Shown here piece after piece: positions 42,006-50,949 of a stretch of DNA of 64,000 nucleotides. A program made the translations under genes and the position numbers. How positions within the stretch are numbered: position 1 is the stretch's first letter; every line of letters starts with the position of its first letter. The notes beneath the pieces were generated by a model. That model ran no database searches, was not told the DNA's origin, and was given only the letters and a program-made list of their open reading frames with translations. Source of the stretch: CAZDDB01 sp963843285 (GTDB taxonomy: Bacteria > Acidobacteriota > HRBIN11 > JAKEFK01); the NCBI GenBank assembly GCA_963843285.1, contig CAWJJO010000009.1, positions 30,612-94,611 on the forward strand, read 5' to 3'.

Positions 42006-42031
42006 TTCGTAGTTTTACGAACTTTTTCGTA
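42006..42031. promoter_or_regulatory. Candidate BlaI-type operator
   Basis: TTCGTA-GTTT-TACGAA (42006-42021) is a perfect 6-bp dyad, followed by a third half-site TTCGTA at 42026-42031. It sits 38-63 bases before the BlaI-family GTG start, where the family autoregulates through dyads containing TACGA/TACTA-like half-sites. Confidence 0.55.
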
Positions 42032-42068
42032 ATATGATCCGTACTTACTCAATGCAGGAGGTTCTATT

Positions 42069-42455
42069 GTGAAAAGAGCATTGCCAAGGCCTACAAATTC
42101 CGAACTAGACATCCTGTCCGTTCTGTGGAGTCATGGTCCGGGAACGGTGAGTGACATCCAGGAGCGCATGGGGCCAGGAAAGAGGTCCGGCTACACAACG
42201 ATCCTGAAGCTACTGCAGATCATGCTGGACAAAGGACTTGTGGGGCGGAACGAGGCCTCACGCCCGCATGTGTATGATGCAAGTCTTTCGGAGAAAGCGA
42301 TCCAGCGCGACCTGGTCGCCGATCTGTTACAGAAGGCCTTCGCAGGGTCCAGGCCGCGCCTCCTGCAGCAACTTCTGGGCAGCAGGAAGGTGTCCCGGCA
42401 GGAATTAGAGGAAATCAGAGAGCTTTTACAAACCGTGAATCCGGGGAAGAAATAA
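42069..42455 (+). CDS. blaI: BlaI/MecI/CopY-family repressor
   Basis: A 128-residue winged-helix repressor: PTNSELDILSVLWSHGPGTVSDIQERM, SGYTTILKLLQIMLDKGLV and the wing RNEASRPHVYDASLS, followed by a helical dimerisation tail. In BlaI/MecI systems the repressor is cleaved after a membrane M56 protease senses a beta-lactam or cell-wall signal; such a protease is encoded by the next gene, overlapping by one base. Start is GTG with AGGAGG eleven bases before it. The TTCGTA dyad upstream is the likely operator. A copper-responsive (CopY) role is unlikely because no CxC pair is present. Confidence 0.9.
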   Translation: MKRALPRPTNSELDILSVLWSHGPGTVSDIQERMGPGKRSGYTTILKLLQIMLDKGLVGRNEASRPHVYDASLSEKAIQRDLVADLLQKAFAGSRPRLLQQLLGSRKVSRQELEEIRELLQTVNPGKK

Positions 42456-43594
42456 TGGCAATCGATTATCAGTCCATTGCGTGGCTCTGCTTTTGTCTGA
42501 TCATCGCCGGCGCTACCGGCGCGCTGCTATTAGCTGTAGCGCTGCGCTTCATCGGACGGGAGTGCGCCGAGGTGAGATATCAACTTGCATGTTTGGCGCT
42601 TGTAGTGGTTCTTGTGGCTCCTCTTGTCGTTCACTTTACGGACATCATGCCGTCGGTACTGCTGGACGTGAGTGATCCCGACATGAAGTCCCTGCTTGAT
42701 GCAGGCGCTGCAGATCCGGAGGTCGCGGATGCTATCAGTGTTTGGGTCGCTGCAGTTTGGATCGGCGGGTCCGGCTTTCTCCTATTGAGGCTCGCAACAG
42801 ACCTGCTGTTTTTACATCGCCTTCGCAGACAATTGCCCAAATCGATGCAAGTTCAGGATGCGGGAATGGTCTCGAGGATATTACGGAAAATTGATGTCGA
42901 AAAACAGCCGCTATTCTATGAAGTGGATTCTATACAAACACCGGTCGCGTTCGGAATCACAAATCCGGCAGTTCTAATTCCTGAAGTTCTAAAGAAACTT
43001 CCATCAGACGAGTTTGAAGCGATCTTGTTTCACGAGCTCGCGCACATCAAACGAAACGATTATTTCATGAATCTCATACAGAGTTTTCTAAATGCGCTTT
43101 TCTTTTGGAGTCCCGCGGTTCTCTGGATTTCAAAGCGGATTCGCATCGAACGCGAGAACTGTTGTGACGACATGGCCACTGCTTGTTGCGAAAGTCCCGA
43201 AGTCTATTGCCGCGCACTTTTTCAGGTTGAGGAATTGCGCGGCGCAACGCTTCCTCTAACGGTCGGTTTTCACGAAAAACGATTGCGTGACAGGATCCGG
43301 CGCATCCTGCGTTCCGATCGAACGGCGCCACACGCATCCAGGCGCTTTCTGGCTCCATTTGCGGTTCTGCTATTCTCGGCGGTGCAATTTGCAGCCGCGC
43401 AACTTCCCCGTTCGTTTCCCGTCTCGCCGGTAACGGCGGTCGCAGGAAATACAAGGACCGTTGTGACAAACAAAGTTGCCGTCGTAATAAAGAAAAACGC
43501 AGATCGCAGAGTGGAAAAGAAAGAATCAGAGGACCACTACCGGCTTCATCCAACAGGCATATTGAAACGACTATTCAAAGCGGAAAGACCATGA
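42455..43594 (+). CDS. M56-family (BlaR1-like) membrane metallopeptidase
   Basis: A 379-residue membrane zinc peptidase. Three transmembrane segments lie before residue 125 and another follows the active site; the gluzincin motif HELAHIKRNDY lies near residue 195, with the downstream glutamate region RIRIERENCCDDMA. A last hydrophobic segment near 300-315 precedes a ~65-residue basic tail. The C-terminal penicillin-binding sensor domain of BlaR1/MecR1 is absent, so the signal must be sensed by another protein. It overlaps blaI by one base and the following hydrolase gene by four (ATGA), so all three are translationally coupled. Confidence 0.88.
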   Translation: MAIDYQSIAWLCFCLIIAGATGALLLAVALRFIGRECAEVRYQLACLALVVVLVAPLVVHFTDIMPSVLLDVSDPDMKSLLDAGAADPEVADAISVWVAAVWIGGSGFLLLRLATDLLFLHRLRRQLPKSMQVQDAGMVSRILRKIDVEKQPLFYEVDSIQTPVAFGITNPAVLIPEVLKKLPSDEFEAILFHELAHIKRNDYFMNLIQSFLNALFFWSPAVLWISKRIRIERENCCDDMATACCESPEVYCRALFQVEELRGATLPLTVGFHEKRLRDRIRRILRSDRTAPHASRRFLAPFAVLLFSAVQFAAAQLPRSFPVSPVTAVAGNTRTVVTNKVAVVIKKNADRRVEKKESEDHYRLHPTGILKRLFKAERP

Positions 43595-45375
43595 AAATTC
43601 TTTGGCTTGCTCTTGGCATTCTCCATCTTGCTTCTCAATTTGCTGCCGCCCATGAAGATTTTCCAACAAAGGAATTTTCCGACTTCGTAGAATCAGAGGT
43701 TGCCCGGCAACATATCCCGGGGGCCGTATTGGTTGTCGTGATCGATGATCACGTCGAGGTAGCAAAGGGATTCGGCTATGCGGATTTAGATCATCAGAAG
43801 AAGGTTTCACCGGAAAACACTCTTTTCCGGGTTGGTTCGATCTCAAAATTATTTACGGCGACAGCTATTTTACAGCTCAAGGAGAAGGGGCTACTCGATC
43901 TGAACAAAGATATCTCCACGTATATCTCCGATTTTACAATTCGAAGAAATTATCCCGGTCCGGTCACTTTAAAGAATGTCCTGACCCATACGAGCGGTTT
44001 TGATAACACAGATATCGGCGATGCTGCGAAGACGATGGAAGAGGCGCTTCCGCTATCCCGATTTCTGCGTTTGCATTTTCCCGCTCAAGTATTTCCTCCG
44101 GGAAAAATTCATCACTATTCCAACCACGCTTTTGCTCTGGCCGGATTGATCGTGGAACGGATTACGGGTAAACCCTTTGCTGAGGCGATCAGAGCACAGA
44201 TTTTTGCGCCGCTCGAAATGAACCACAGCTCATTTTCTCAACCACTACCCGCTGACATGCGACAGGATCTGGCCCTCTCATACGAGTATTCCAACAACAA
44301 ATTCACTCCGTTGCCTCTGGATTTCAGCAATGTTGCTCCTGCCGACGCCCTCGTAACGACGGGTACCGATATGGCGCGTTTTCTGCTGGCCGAACTGGAT
44401 TCGAGCACAACAAATAGCGGACGAGTTTTGTCGCAAGAATCAATTCAAGAAATGCAATCGATTCATTACACAGCGCAACCCAAGATGCCGGGGATTGCCT
44501 ATGCTTTTTTCGAAGAAATGGAAAAGGGGAACAGACTTTTGACTCATACAGGAGGTCAACTTGGTTTCATAACGCAGGTAGTTCTCTTCCCGGAAAAGAA
44601 AATCGCCTATTTTCTTTCCTACAACCGCCGGGCTTCCGGTCTGCGAAGAGAAGTCTACAAAAAATTTTCCCAACTGCTTGCGGAGCACGAGCACGAGTCA
44701 ACCAAAACACAAACACAACCAACGATGGACGGAAAGTTTGCAGGGTACTATCAGTTCACCGATCGGCCGTTGAGTACCCTGGAGAGAGTATGGCTCCTGA
44801 TTGGAATCTTTCCCGAATTAAAAGTCACGTCTGATGGAAATTCTCTGTTGATCGATGGAAAGCGCTACCGCTCTGCCGCGGACGGTCTCCTGGTGGATGA
44901 TTCGGGCAATCAAGCGTCCATTTCTCAACCATATGATGACAAGACGTTCTTATTCATGGGTCTGACCCCTTATGAGCGGGTACCCTGGTATATGGCAGTG
45001 AATTTTCATCGCGCCCTGATCGCCTTTTGCCTGCTTCTCTACGCAACGAGTTTTCTGTTGTTGAAACAGAAAGCTGAGCGAAAAGCCGCCACCGTTGCAA
45101 TTGCTTCCTCTACATTGCTTCTAATTTTTGCAGTTGCCGTGGCACTCACTCTAAAAACAGCAAGTCAGGACTTCGACTACGGAATCCCCTTCTCACTCCG
45201 TGCTGTGCTGTGGATTCCATGGATCGCGATGCTTCCCGCTACGGTATCCATGTGCTATTTGGGGCGATTGTGGATCACCAAAACGATCAGCTTCCCTGCT
45301 CGAATTCACTACACAGCGGTTGCGTTTGCTGCTCCAATTTTTTTGGTGCTTCTTGGGTATTGGAAGCTGCTGTAG
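43591..45375 (+). CDS. Membrane-anchored beta-lactamase-like serine hydrolase
   Basis: A 594-residue exported protein. After a signal peptide (MKILWLALGILHLASQFAAA) comes a class-C beta-lactamase/PBP-like domain (about 25-370) with S-x-x-K in VGSISKLFTA, YSN in HHYSNHAFAL and HTGG in LLTHTGGQLGF. A ~100-residue beta region (GKFAGYYQFTDRPLST..) follows, then four transmembrane helices from about 475 to 594. The soluble domain therefore faces the periplasm tethered to the inner membrane. It is the third gene of a BlaI-M56 operon and could be the effector (hydrolase) or, since the M56 protein lacks a sensor, the ligand-binding partner. Antibiotic hydrolysis is not shown by sequence. Confidence 0.88.
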   Translation: MKILWLALGILHLASQFAAAHEDFPTKEFSDFVESEVARQHIPGAVLVVVIDDHVEVAKGFGYADLDHQKKVSPENTLFRVGSISKLFTATAILQLKEKGLLDLNKDISTYISDFTIRRNYPGPVTLKNVLTHTSGFDNTDIGDAAKTMEEALPLSRFLRLHFPAQVFPPGKIHHYSNHAFALAGLIVERITGKPFAEAIRAQIFAPLEMNHSSFSQPLPADMRQDLALSYEYSNNKFTPLPLDFSNVAPADALVTTGTDMARFLLAELDSSTTNSGRVLSQESIQEMQSIHYTAQPKMPGIAYAFFEEMEKGNRLLTHTGGQLGFITQVVLFPEKKIAYFLSYNRRASGLRREVYKKFSQLLAEHEHESTKTQTQPTMDGKFAGYYQFTDRPLSTLERVWLLIGIFPELKVTSDGNSLLIDGKRYRSAADGLLVDDSGNQASISQPYDDKTFLFMGLTPYERVPWYMAVNFHRALIAFCLLLYATSFLLLKQKAERKAATVAIASSTLLLIFAVAVALTLKTASQDFDYGIPFSLRAVLWIPWIAMLPATVSMCYLGRLWITKTISFPARIHYTAVAFAAPIFLVLLGYWKLL

Positions 45376-45450
45376 TAGGGGCGACCCTTGTGGTCGCCCT
45401 CACGAAATCGTACTTCTGCGAGACGGGCGACCATAAGGGTCGCCCCTACT
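45374..45450. repeat. Inverted repeat between convergent genes
   Basis: AGTAGGGGCGACCCTTGTGG plus TCGCCC (45374-45399) and its inverse GGGCGACCATAAGGGTCGCC plus CCTACT (45425-45450) are 26-base arms with one mismatch around a 25-base centre. The left arm includes the last two bases of the hydrolase stop codon. It could act as a two-way terminator in RNA, though it has no T-run; related words occur at 29197. Confidence 0.8.
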
Positions 45451-45455
45451 CCTTC

Positions 45456-47834
45456 TCACTGTTCTTGCTGGAGCTGCAAAAGTGAGACACGATGCTGTTC
45501 GGGGAAAGGAATCTGATCGCCCTTGATTGCCGCCCAGAGAATGCGATTGAACGTCTCGTCATCGGATAAATCTTCTTTCTCCAGCTTGAGCTGCAGTGAG
45601 TTTCTGGCGTTTGGCCCTTCCGGATTTTTTTCGGTCAAAGATTGCTGAGGCGTGATCGCATGATACGGAGTCAAGTCCGGCTGATCCGAAAAGATTTCAC
45701 GTAATGGCCTTCCGTAATAATCAAATTGCGAAAGCGAACCGAGTCCAAGGATTTGCTCCATTGTGGCGATCACATCCGTTGTGTTTACAAAGCGCTTCCA
45801 GACCGATGGCCGGTTGTACGCCGATACAACGAGAAGTACTGACCTGTGAGAATCGACATGATCCGGTCCGCTCTGCGAATCGTCTTCCACGACAAAAACG
45901 ACCGTATCCTTCCAGAACGGCGAAGCGGAGAGAGCTTCCATCATGCGCCCGAGAGCAAGATCGTTGTCAGCCATGTAGGCCGCAGGCGTACCCATTCCCA
46001 CTTTTGCGCCGGCGGTGTGATCGTTTGGCAGATGAAATATTTGAAGCGCCGGCATTTCTCCCCTTTTTAGAAAATCGTTGAACTCCGAAATCCACACGTC
46101 CGCTCGCTTTTGATCCGGAATCGCAAGATCGTAGCTGGGATACATTGGGCTGGTAAACTGCGCGGCCCCTCGCTTATTTGAACGATACTCTTTCGCGTCC
46201 TCCGACAACTCGGCGTATTCTCCATAAACTCGAAGAGTCACATTGCCTCGAGTAGCCAGGTCCCATAAATAGCCGGTCGCCGGATCCGAAACTTCATCAT
46301 CGGATTTTTCCCCTTCGCGGCGATCGGAGTAAGTAGAGTGGACAGTTTTTTCAGTAAAATCCGTCACATATGCGGAAGTCGACCAGGGATGTCCCTGAGA
46401 GCTCACTTCCGCGTTTACAAAGAATCGATTAAAAAGACCGAACCGTTCGGCCAATGCATGATGGTTCGGAGAAACCGATCGCGGGAAGAACACCAGCGAT
46501 GGATCGCCATCCCCTTTCGCCAAATCGCCCAAAACCTGATCGTAGGTGCGATTTTCCTTGATGATGTACATCACATGTTTGAACGGGGGGTATGCCGGCT
46601 TTTCTTCAGTGCGATTCCAGTTGTTCAGCTCAGCCACATGAAGCGAATGGGATTTCAACTGCGCGTCGGTCATGTTTGTAGAAATCCTGGTGATCGTTCC
46701 GTTGAGCTGGCCCAACGCGTATTCCGTCGGGGCCTTTCGGTAAATTTCTCCCTGAGGGGCCGTGGGGTTCCCGCGAGTTCCACGGCCCTTTCCATTGACC
46801 ACGCAAATGCCATCCGAAGATTGCAAAATCGCAGTCGGATACCACCCGACCGGGATCCGGCCCGCTAAATGATCGTCCTTCAATCCATTTGGAATCCCGG
46901 AAGATGCGGCAGAAAGTTGAAACACAGCAACCGCATTGTTGTCTGCTTCGGCGACAAATAGCCTATTCCCATCAGGAGACAGCATCAGCGCATTCGGAGT
47001 ACTGCCTTCCTGTACGGACGGCGGCGAATCATTCAACGTACGAACCAGCTGGAGCCTCTTTGTATCCACAATTGCAATCGTGTCCGTACTTGCCGAGGCA
47101 ACAAACAGGCGCGATGTCTTCGAATTCAGTAGAAGCGCTGATGGATGGCGCGTAACGGTTACCCCTCGGGATTGAAGGAGCTTGCTGCCTGAACGATCGG
47201 TTGTGAAGCGTGTGACGATGTTGTCCCCCCAGGCGGAAACGTACACGGCTCCATCAGTTGCAGCGATCACGGCGTAAGGGTAACGTCCGGCCGGTTTTCT
47301 ATCCACAACCATTCCCGTCTTCAGATCAACAACAGCCAGGGTATCGGAAAGATTTTCGGCAACATACAAATACCGGTTGTTCCGGGAGAGCGCGATTCCG
47401 GCAGGACTGCGAAGGCCCTTTTTGCCATCTTCCGCAGGGACGGCAAGAACGAGTTTTCCGGCCGGTTCGGCCATACCGTTTCTCCAGTTGTATACATACA
47501 CGACATCCTCCGAACCACCGGAGGCATACAGCGTTTTGCCGTCGGATGAGAAGACCAGACCGAAGAACGCAGCAGGTTGGGATAGAGTCTGAAGGATTTT
47601 TCCCGACTTCGGATCAAAAACTTGAACGCCCTGCTCGCGGAATCCGCTGAGTAACAGCACCAGTTTGCCGTCGCGGGACATCACTCCGGAAAGGGGCATG
47701 TTCCCAACGTCGTAGGTCGGGCCTGCGGGAGCCAGCGTCATACCGTTCGGTAATCGCGGCGCAAGCTGAAAATCATGACAATCTGCTTCCCCCAAGAAAA
47801 CCGCAAGGAGCAGAGCCGCCAACCAGATCATCAT
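45456..47834 (-). CDS. YncE-like beta-propeller fused to phosphoesterase
   Basis: A 792-residue secreted protein. A signal peptide (MMIWLAALLLAVFLGEADC) is followed by a seven-bladed YncE/YVTN-type propeller (about 40-370: DGKTLYASGGSEDVVYVYNW, NNRYLYVAENLSDTLAVVDL, SKTSRLFVASASTDTIAIVD, GNRLFVAEADNNAVAVFQL). Residues about 405-720 are an acid-phosphatase/phospholipase-C-like phosphoesterase domain: MYIIKENRTYDQVLGD (nucleophile region), LPNDHTAG and FVVEDDSQSGPDHVDSHR. It should hydrolyse a phosphate ester outside the cytoplasm. The two-domain form is common in soil bacteria. It is convergent with the hydrolase gene. Confidence 0.87.
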   Translation of the reverse strand: MMIWLAALLLAVFLGEADCHDFQLAPRLPNGMTLAPAGPTYDVGNMPLSGVMSRDGKLVLLLSGFREQGVQVFDPKSGKILQTLSQPAAFFGLVFSSDGKTLYASGGSEDVVYVYNWRNGMAEPAGKLVLAVPAEDGKKGLRSPAGIALSRNNRYLYVAENLSDTLAVVDLKTGMVVDRKPAGRYPYAVIAATDGAVYVSAWGDNIVTRFTTDRSGSKLLQSRGVTVTRHPSALLLNSKTSRLFVASASTDTIAIVDTKRLQLVRTLNDSPPSVQEGSTPNALMLSPDGNRLFVAEADNNAVAVFQLSAASSGIPNGLKDDHLAGRIPVGWYPTAILQSSDGICVVNGKGRGTRGNPTAPQGEIYRKAPTEYALGQLNGTITRISTNMTDAQLKSHSLHVAELNNWNRTEEKPAYPPFKHVMYIIKENRTYDQVLGDLAKGDGDPSLVFFPRSVSPNHHALAERFGLFNRFFVNAEVSSQGHPWSTSAYVTDFTEKTVHSTYSDRREGEKSDDEVSDPATGYLWDLATRGNVTLRVYGEYAELSEDAKEYRSNKRGAAQFTSPMYPSYDLAIPDQKRADVWISEFNDFLKRGEMPALQIFHLPNDHTAGAKVGMGTPAAYMADNDLALGRMMEALSASPFWKDTVVFVVEDDSQSGPDHVDSHRSVLLVVSAYNRPSVWKRFVNTTDVIATMEQILGLGSLSQFDYYGRPLREIFSDQPDLTPYHAITPQQSLTEKNPEGPNARNSLQLKLEKEDLSDDETFNRILWAAIKGDQIPFPEQHRVSLLQLQQEQ

Positions 47835-48007
47835 ATGAATTCCGTTATTTCACCACAAAGTATTTGCATAGTCCACAAATAAAGGCACAAGCGGCGCAAA
47901 ACCCGGCGTATTCAGCTCTCCAGTTTTGTCATTCATCGCTTTGTGGATATAATCGGCTTTCCTTAATAGAGTTCGCCGGCCTTGACTTTCAACAGTCCAA
48001 CCATACG

Positions 48008-50362
48008 ATGACGCCTAATCATTCAGGGAAAAGCGTCACTCATGTTTCAATCAGTCCGCGACAAATGCTGCGTCACATTGTGGCCGTCGCGTTGCTCTTT
48101 TTTTCCGGCCGGACTCTTTCCCTCTGGTACGCAAATCAGGATGTCAACACTTATCTCCTGTTCTGGAGCTTGTTCCTGGCGGCAGTCCTGATCACTTCCG
48201 GAAGGCTGATCGTGGATGAAATCCGCAAAGGTTCATTCACTCGCGCGTTCCTGGTTCTCCCGATTCTGGTTCTTTCCATTCCATGGAGCGAGTGTCTGCA
48301 GCTTCGTCATTTGAACAATCGGGAGGATTTTACACGCCAGATCTTTTATTCCTTCGTCTTTATTTACGTTGCGCTCTTGAGCTTCAACCTCTTGCCCGGC
48401 CTACGCGATAAAATTACGTCAACCTTTTACGGTCTTCTCAAGCTGTGTTCTTCCCGAACCTGGCTCTTCTGGATGCCTGCATTGCTCTTTTTCGTGCTCA
48501 CAGCATCGATTTCCTTGGTGGTCAATCGGGGAATCCCGTTAATTCAAGATTCAGCCGCTCTTCTATTTCAAGCAAAGATCTTCCGGGAAGGGAAGCTCTT
48601 TGCTCCGGCGCCACAACTTCCGGAATTTTTCTCCACAAATAACGACATGCTGGTCATGGTGGACCACCGTTGGTTTAGCATTTATCAACCGGGATATCCG
48701 CTGCTCCTGATGGTTGCAATGCTGCTGCGCGGCGAATCCCTGCTTTCCCCGATTTTGGGGGCGGCAACCATCACTATCTGGATGCTTTACATTCGCCGGT
48801 GGCATAGCGCGCGAGCGGCAGCGCTGTTTGGCTGGCTTTCTCTATTCTCCCCATTTCTGTTCTTGATGTACTCAACATGGATGATCCATGTTCCCGAATT
48901 GTTTGTGGCCAGTGGAATCGTCTACCTGGCCAGGATGCAAACAGAAGACGAAAAACTTTGGCGGAGCACAATTTTGTTCTTGATCTTTTTAGGCGCTGTG
49001 CTGATTCGGCCCTACTCGCTCTTTCCGTTTCTTTTGCCGGTAATCGTGTACGCGATTTGGGATCGGATTCGGAAACGTTCCTTTGTTTTTCCGGCTGTCT
49101 GTGTTGCCGGGATTCTGGCGGGGGGATTGCTGCTTGGCTACTATCAAAAAGAAACGTCTGGAAATGCGCTTGTTTCCGGATACGCCTTTGAATACCCTGA
49201 CTTTCAGTTTGGATTCGGAAAAAGTCTTCATTCGTCCAGTTCTATCAATGCGGTTGTAAACACCTCCAATAATCTCCTCGCCCTGAATCACTGGGTCACA
49301 GGCTGGTACTCGGGAGCGCTTTTTTTCACATTCATCTTTCTGGTTCGTAAGACTGGATTTTCCACATGGGACAAGCTCTTCATGCTGAGCTGTTTCTTTT
49401 TGGCAATCTTCTATTCCGCGGTGTACTGGCAAGACCTTCTTTTTGGACCCCGTTTTTTCTTGCTCATGGCGCCCATCATCCTCTTGATGATTGTACGGAG
49501 CGCAGGTTTAGATCCGGAAAAGGAGCCGGAGCTTCGTTCGCAAACCGTTCCTGCACTCCTTCTTGTTTCGCTCCTGTTCTTCTTGCCGGTACGATTTCCA
49601 CAATTCATCAACAAGTATCATGTTTCTTCAACGTACGCGTCTTATTTGAAAGACGAGCTCGGTAAAGTCGGCGCCCGGAAAACACTTGTCTTTCTTGGAA
49701 AGAGTACTCGGGAATATTTCGTAAACTGGAATGATCCGTTTCTTCGAGGAAATGTGATTCTGTGTCGGAATTTTGAAGAAGAAAACCGAAGAATTCAACA
49801 AGCTTTTCCTGATTATAAACCGGTCTATTTCCGGACTTCGGACGTATTTACGCTTGCGCAGCCGGACCTAACCTACCGGTTCTTTGATGATCCCGGAAAG
49901 GAAACCGGCGACTCCTTCAGTTTCTTCCAACTGGCGCTCCACTTAGAATCGGCACGAAATAATCAGGATGTAGATTTTTTTGATACATGTTACCGGGATT
50001 TCCTAAAAGGGAATGATGCGCAAAAACAACTCTCATCACTTTCTCAGGCTGATCTGGGAGTCCAGGACAACCTTGAATATAGAAAGAACTTCCATCTGGC
50101 ATTGATCCACATCGCCCGCGTTTTGTTATTGCCACAGGCAGCCTGCCAACGAGATGGAGCCAACTGGGCAAGGAATTTCGATTTTCGCCGATTTCAGGAA
50201 GAATGGGACGAAGGGCTTAGGTATCTACAACAATCCCGGGAAATTGGAAAAGGGATCCTTGCCGAGCAGAATCAAACCAGAAACAGAATGGACCGCAACA
50301 AGGACGGCCGACTCCAGAACCTCGAAATCGAAGAATACCTGGCCAGAAAACTAATCGATTGA
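48008..50362 (+). CDS. GT39-like membrane glycosyltransferase with EF-hand-like tail
   Basis: A 784-residue polytopic membrane protein (about 13 hydrophobic segments in the first 530 residues) resembling the PMT/ArnT-type GT-C glycosyltransferases, which move sugars from polyprenyl-phosphate donors in the periplasm. The first luminal loop after a TM contains IQDSAALLFQAKIF and YQPGYPLLLMVAML, the position of the acidic catalytic motif in GT-C enzymes (DD/ED reduced to D here). A ~250-residue soluble domain follows, ending with DRNKDGRLQNLEIEEYL, an EF-hand calcium loop (D-x-N-x-D-G-x-L-x3-E). The ATG at 48008 is preferred over 47864 because homology begins there. Confidence 0.65.
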   Translation: MTPNHSGKSVTHVSISPRQMLRHIVAVALLFFSGRTLSLWYANQDVNTYLLFWSLFLAAVLITSGRLIVDEIRKGSFTRAFLVLPILVLSIPWSECLQLRHLNNREDFTRQIFYSFVFIYVALLSFNLLPGLRDKITSTFYGLLKLCSSRTWLFWMPALLFFVLTASISLVVNRGIPLIQDSAALLFQAKIFREGKLFAPAPQLPEFFSTNNDMLVMVDHRWFSIYQPGYPLLLMVAMLLRGESLLSPILGAATITIWMLYIRRWHSARAAALFGWLSLFSPFLFLMYSTWMIHVPELFVASGIVYLARMQTEDEKLWRSTILFLIFLGAVLIRPYSLFPFLLPVIVYAIWDRIRKRSFVFPAVCVAGILAGGLLLGYYQKETSGNALVSGYAFEYPDFQFGFGKSLHSSSSINAVVNTSNNLLALNHWVTGWYSGALFFTFIFLVRKTGFSTWDKLFMLSCFFLAIFYSAVYWQDLLFGPRFFLLMAPIILLMIVRSAGLDPEKEPELRSQTVPALLLVSLLFFLPVRFPQFINKYHVSSTYASYLKDELGKVGARKTLVFLGKSTREYFVNWNDPFLRGNVILCRNFEEENRRIQQAFPDYKPVYFRTSDVFTLAQPDLTYRFFDDPGKETGDSFSFFQLALHLESARNNQDVDFFDTCYRDFLKGNDAQKQLSSLSQADLGVQDNLEYRKNFHLALIHIARVLLLPQAACQRDGANWARNFDFRRFQEEWDEGLRYLQQSREIGKGILAEQNQTRNRMDRNKDGRLQNLEIEEYLARKLID

Positions 50363-50372
50363 CGGAAGGAAG

Positions 50373-50394
50373 GGGGCGCACAGGCGTGCGCCCC
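50373..50394. terminator. Perfect hairpin between convergent genes
   Basis: GGGGCGCAC-AGGC-GTGCGCCCC is a perfect 9-bp stem with a 4-base loop in the 38-base gap between convergent stops. The position fits a bidirectional terminator, but no T-run follows; it may equally be one of the dispersed repeats. Confidence 0.45.
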
Positions 50395-50400
50395 GAATCG

Positions 50401-50856
50401 CTATTTTTGCGGCGCTGGCATTTCCATGACAGGTGTTTCCTGATGAAACTTACCTAGCCATTTGTCGCCCTGGTTTACCCAGATGTCGGTGCACAGGAAA
50501 TTGCCCGGAGGCACTTCTTTTCCCTGATACTTTCCCTTACTGGACGCCTTATACGTAACAAGCACAGCGTCATTGTCGATCCAGATCACCTTGAAATCGC
50601 TGAGGTTGTACTCGGCAACGTCATAATCCATCATCATCTTCTGGATTCCCGCCTTGTCCATGACTCCCATGGGTCCAACATCCAGAATGTCATCGGTCAG
50701 CCATGTGTCAAACGTCTTGGTATCCTTGTTCTTAAAGGCTTCCCACATCATCTTCACTTTTGAGATCACTTGATCGTCTGTGGGTTTGTCTGATGCGGAA
50801 CAAACCCCCGATACAGCAATCAACAACGCAATCATGAGTAACAACGGTTTCTTCAT
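50401..50856 (-). CDS. Secreted NTF2-like (SnoaL/DUF4440) protein
   Basis: A 151-residue protein with a signal peptide (MKKPLLLMIALLIAVSGVCSA, possible lipoprotein Cys at VCSA) and an NTF2-like fold: ISKVKMMWEAFKNKDTKTFDTWLTDDILDVG, IQKMMMDYDVAEYNL, NDAVLVTYKASSKG and TDIWVNQGDKWLGKFHQET. Such proteins bind small hydrophobic ligands or act on them; no activity can be assigned. GGAGG stands before the ATG. It is divergent from the amino-acid importer gene and shows the same domain type as the protein at 18572-19045, with low similarity. Confidence 0.82.
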   Translation of the reverse strand: MKKPLLLMIALLIAVSGVCSASDKPTDDQVISKVKMMWEAFKNKDTKTFDTWLTDDILDVGPMGVMDKAGIQKMMMDYDVAEYNLSDFKVIWIDNDAVLVTYKASSKGKYQGKEVPPGNFLCTDIWVNQGDKWLGKFHQETPVMEMPAPQK

Positions 50857-50949
50857 TTATTCCTCCATGTTTGAGAATGGTTCTGCACCGATAAGATTAT
50901 CACGACTCTGCTTTCGGGAGTGAGAGAATCCAATGTTACAATAAGACCC

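Noticed and set aside
41607..42032. A 141-codon plus-strand ORF in the gap before blaI
   Set aside because: It is made largely of the two inverted repeat arms, has no ribosome site and no protein-like composition.
42069..45375. Calling the operon a proven beta-lactam resistance system
   Set aside because: BlaI/M56/serine-hydrolase layout is seen, but the serine hydrolase family includes esterases and peptidases, and the M56 protein lacks the penicillin sensor.
45374..45450. Rho-independent terminator
   Set aside because: The arms are long and symmetrical but no run of T follows on either strand; the sequence matches a dispersed repeat family, so I call it a repeat.
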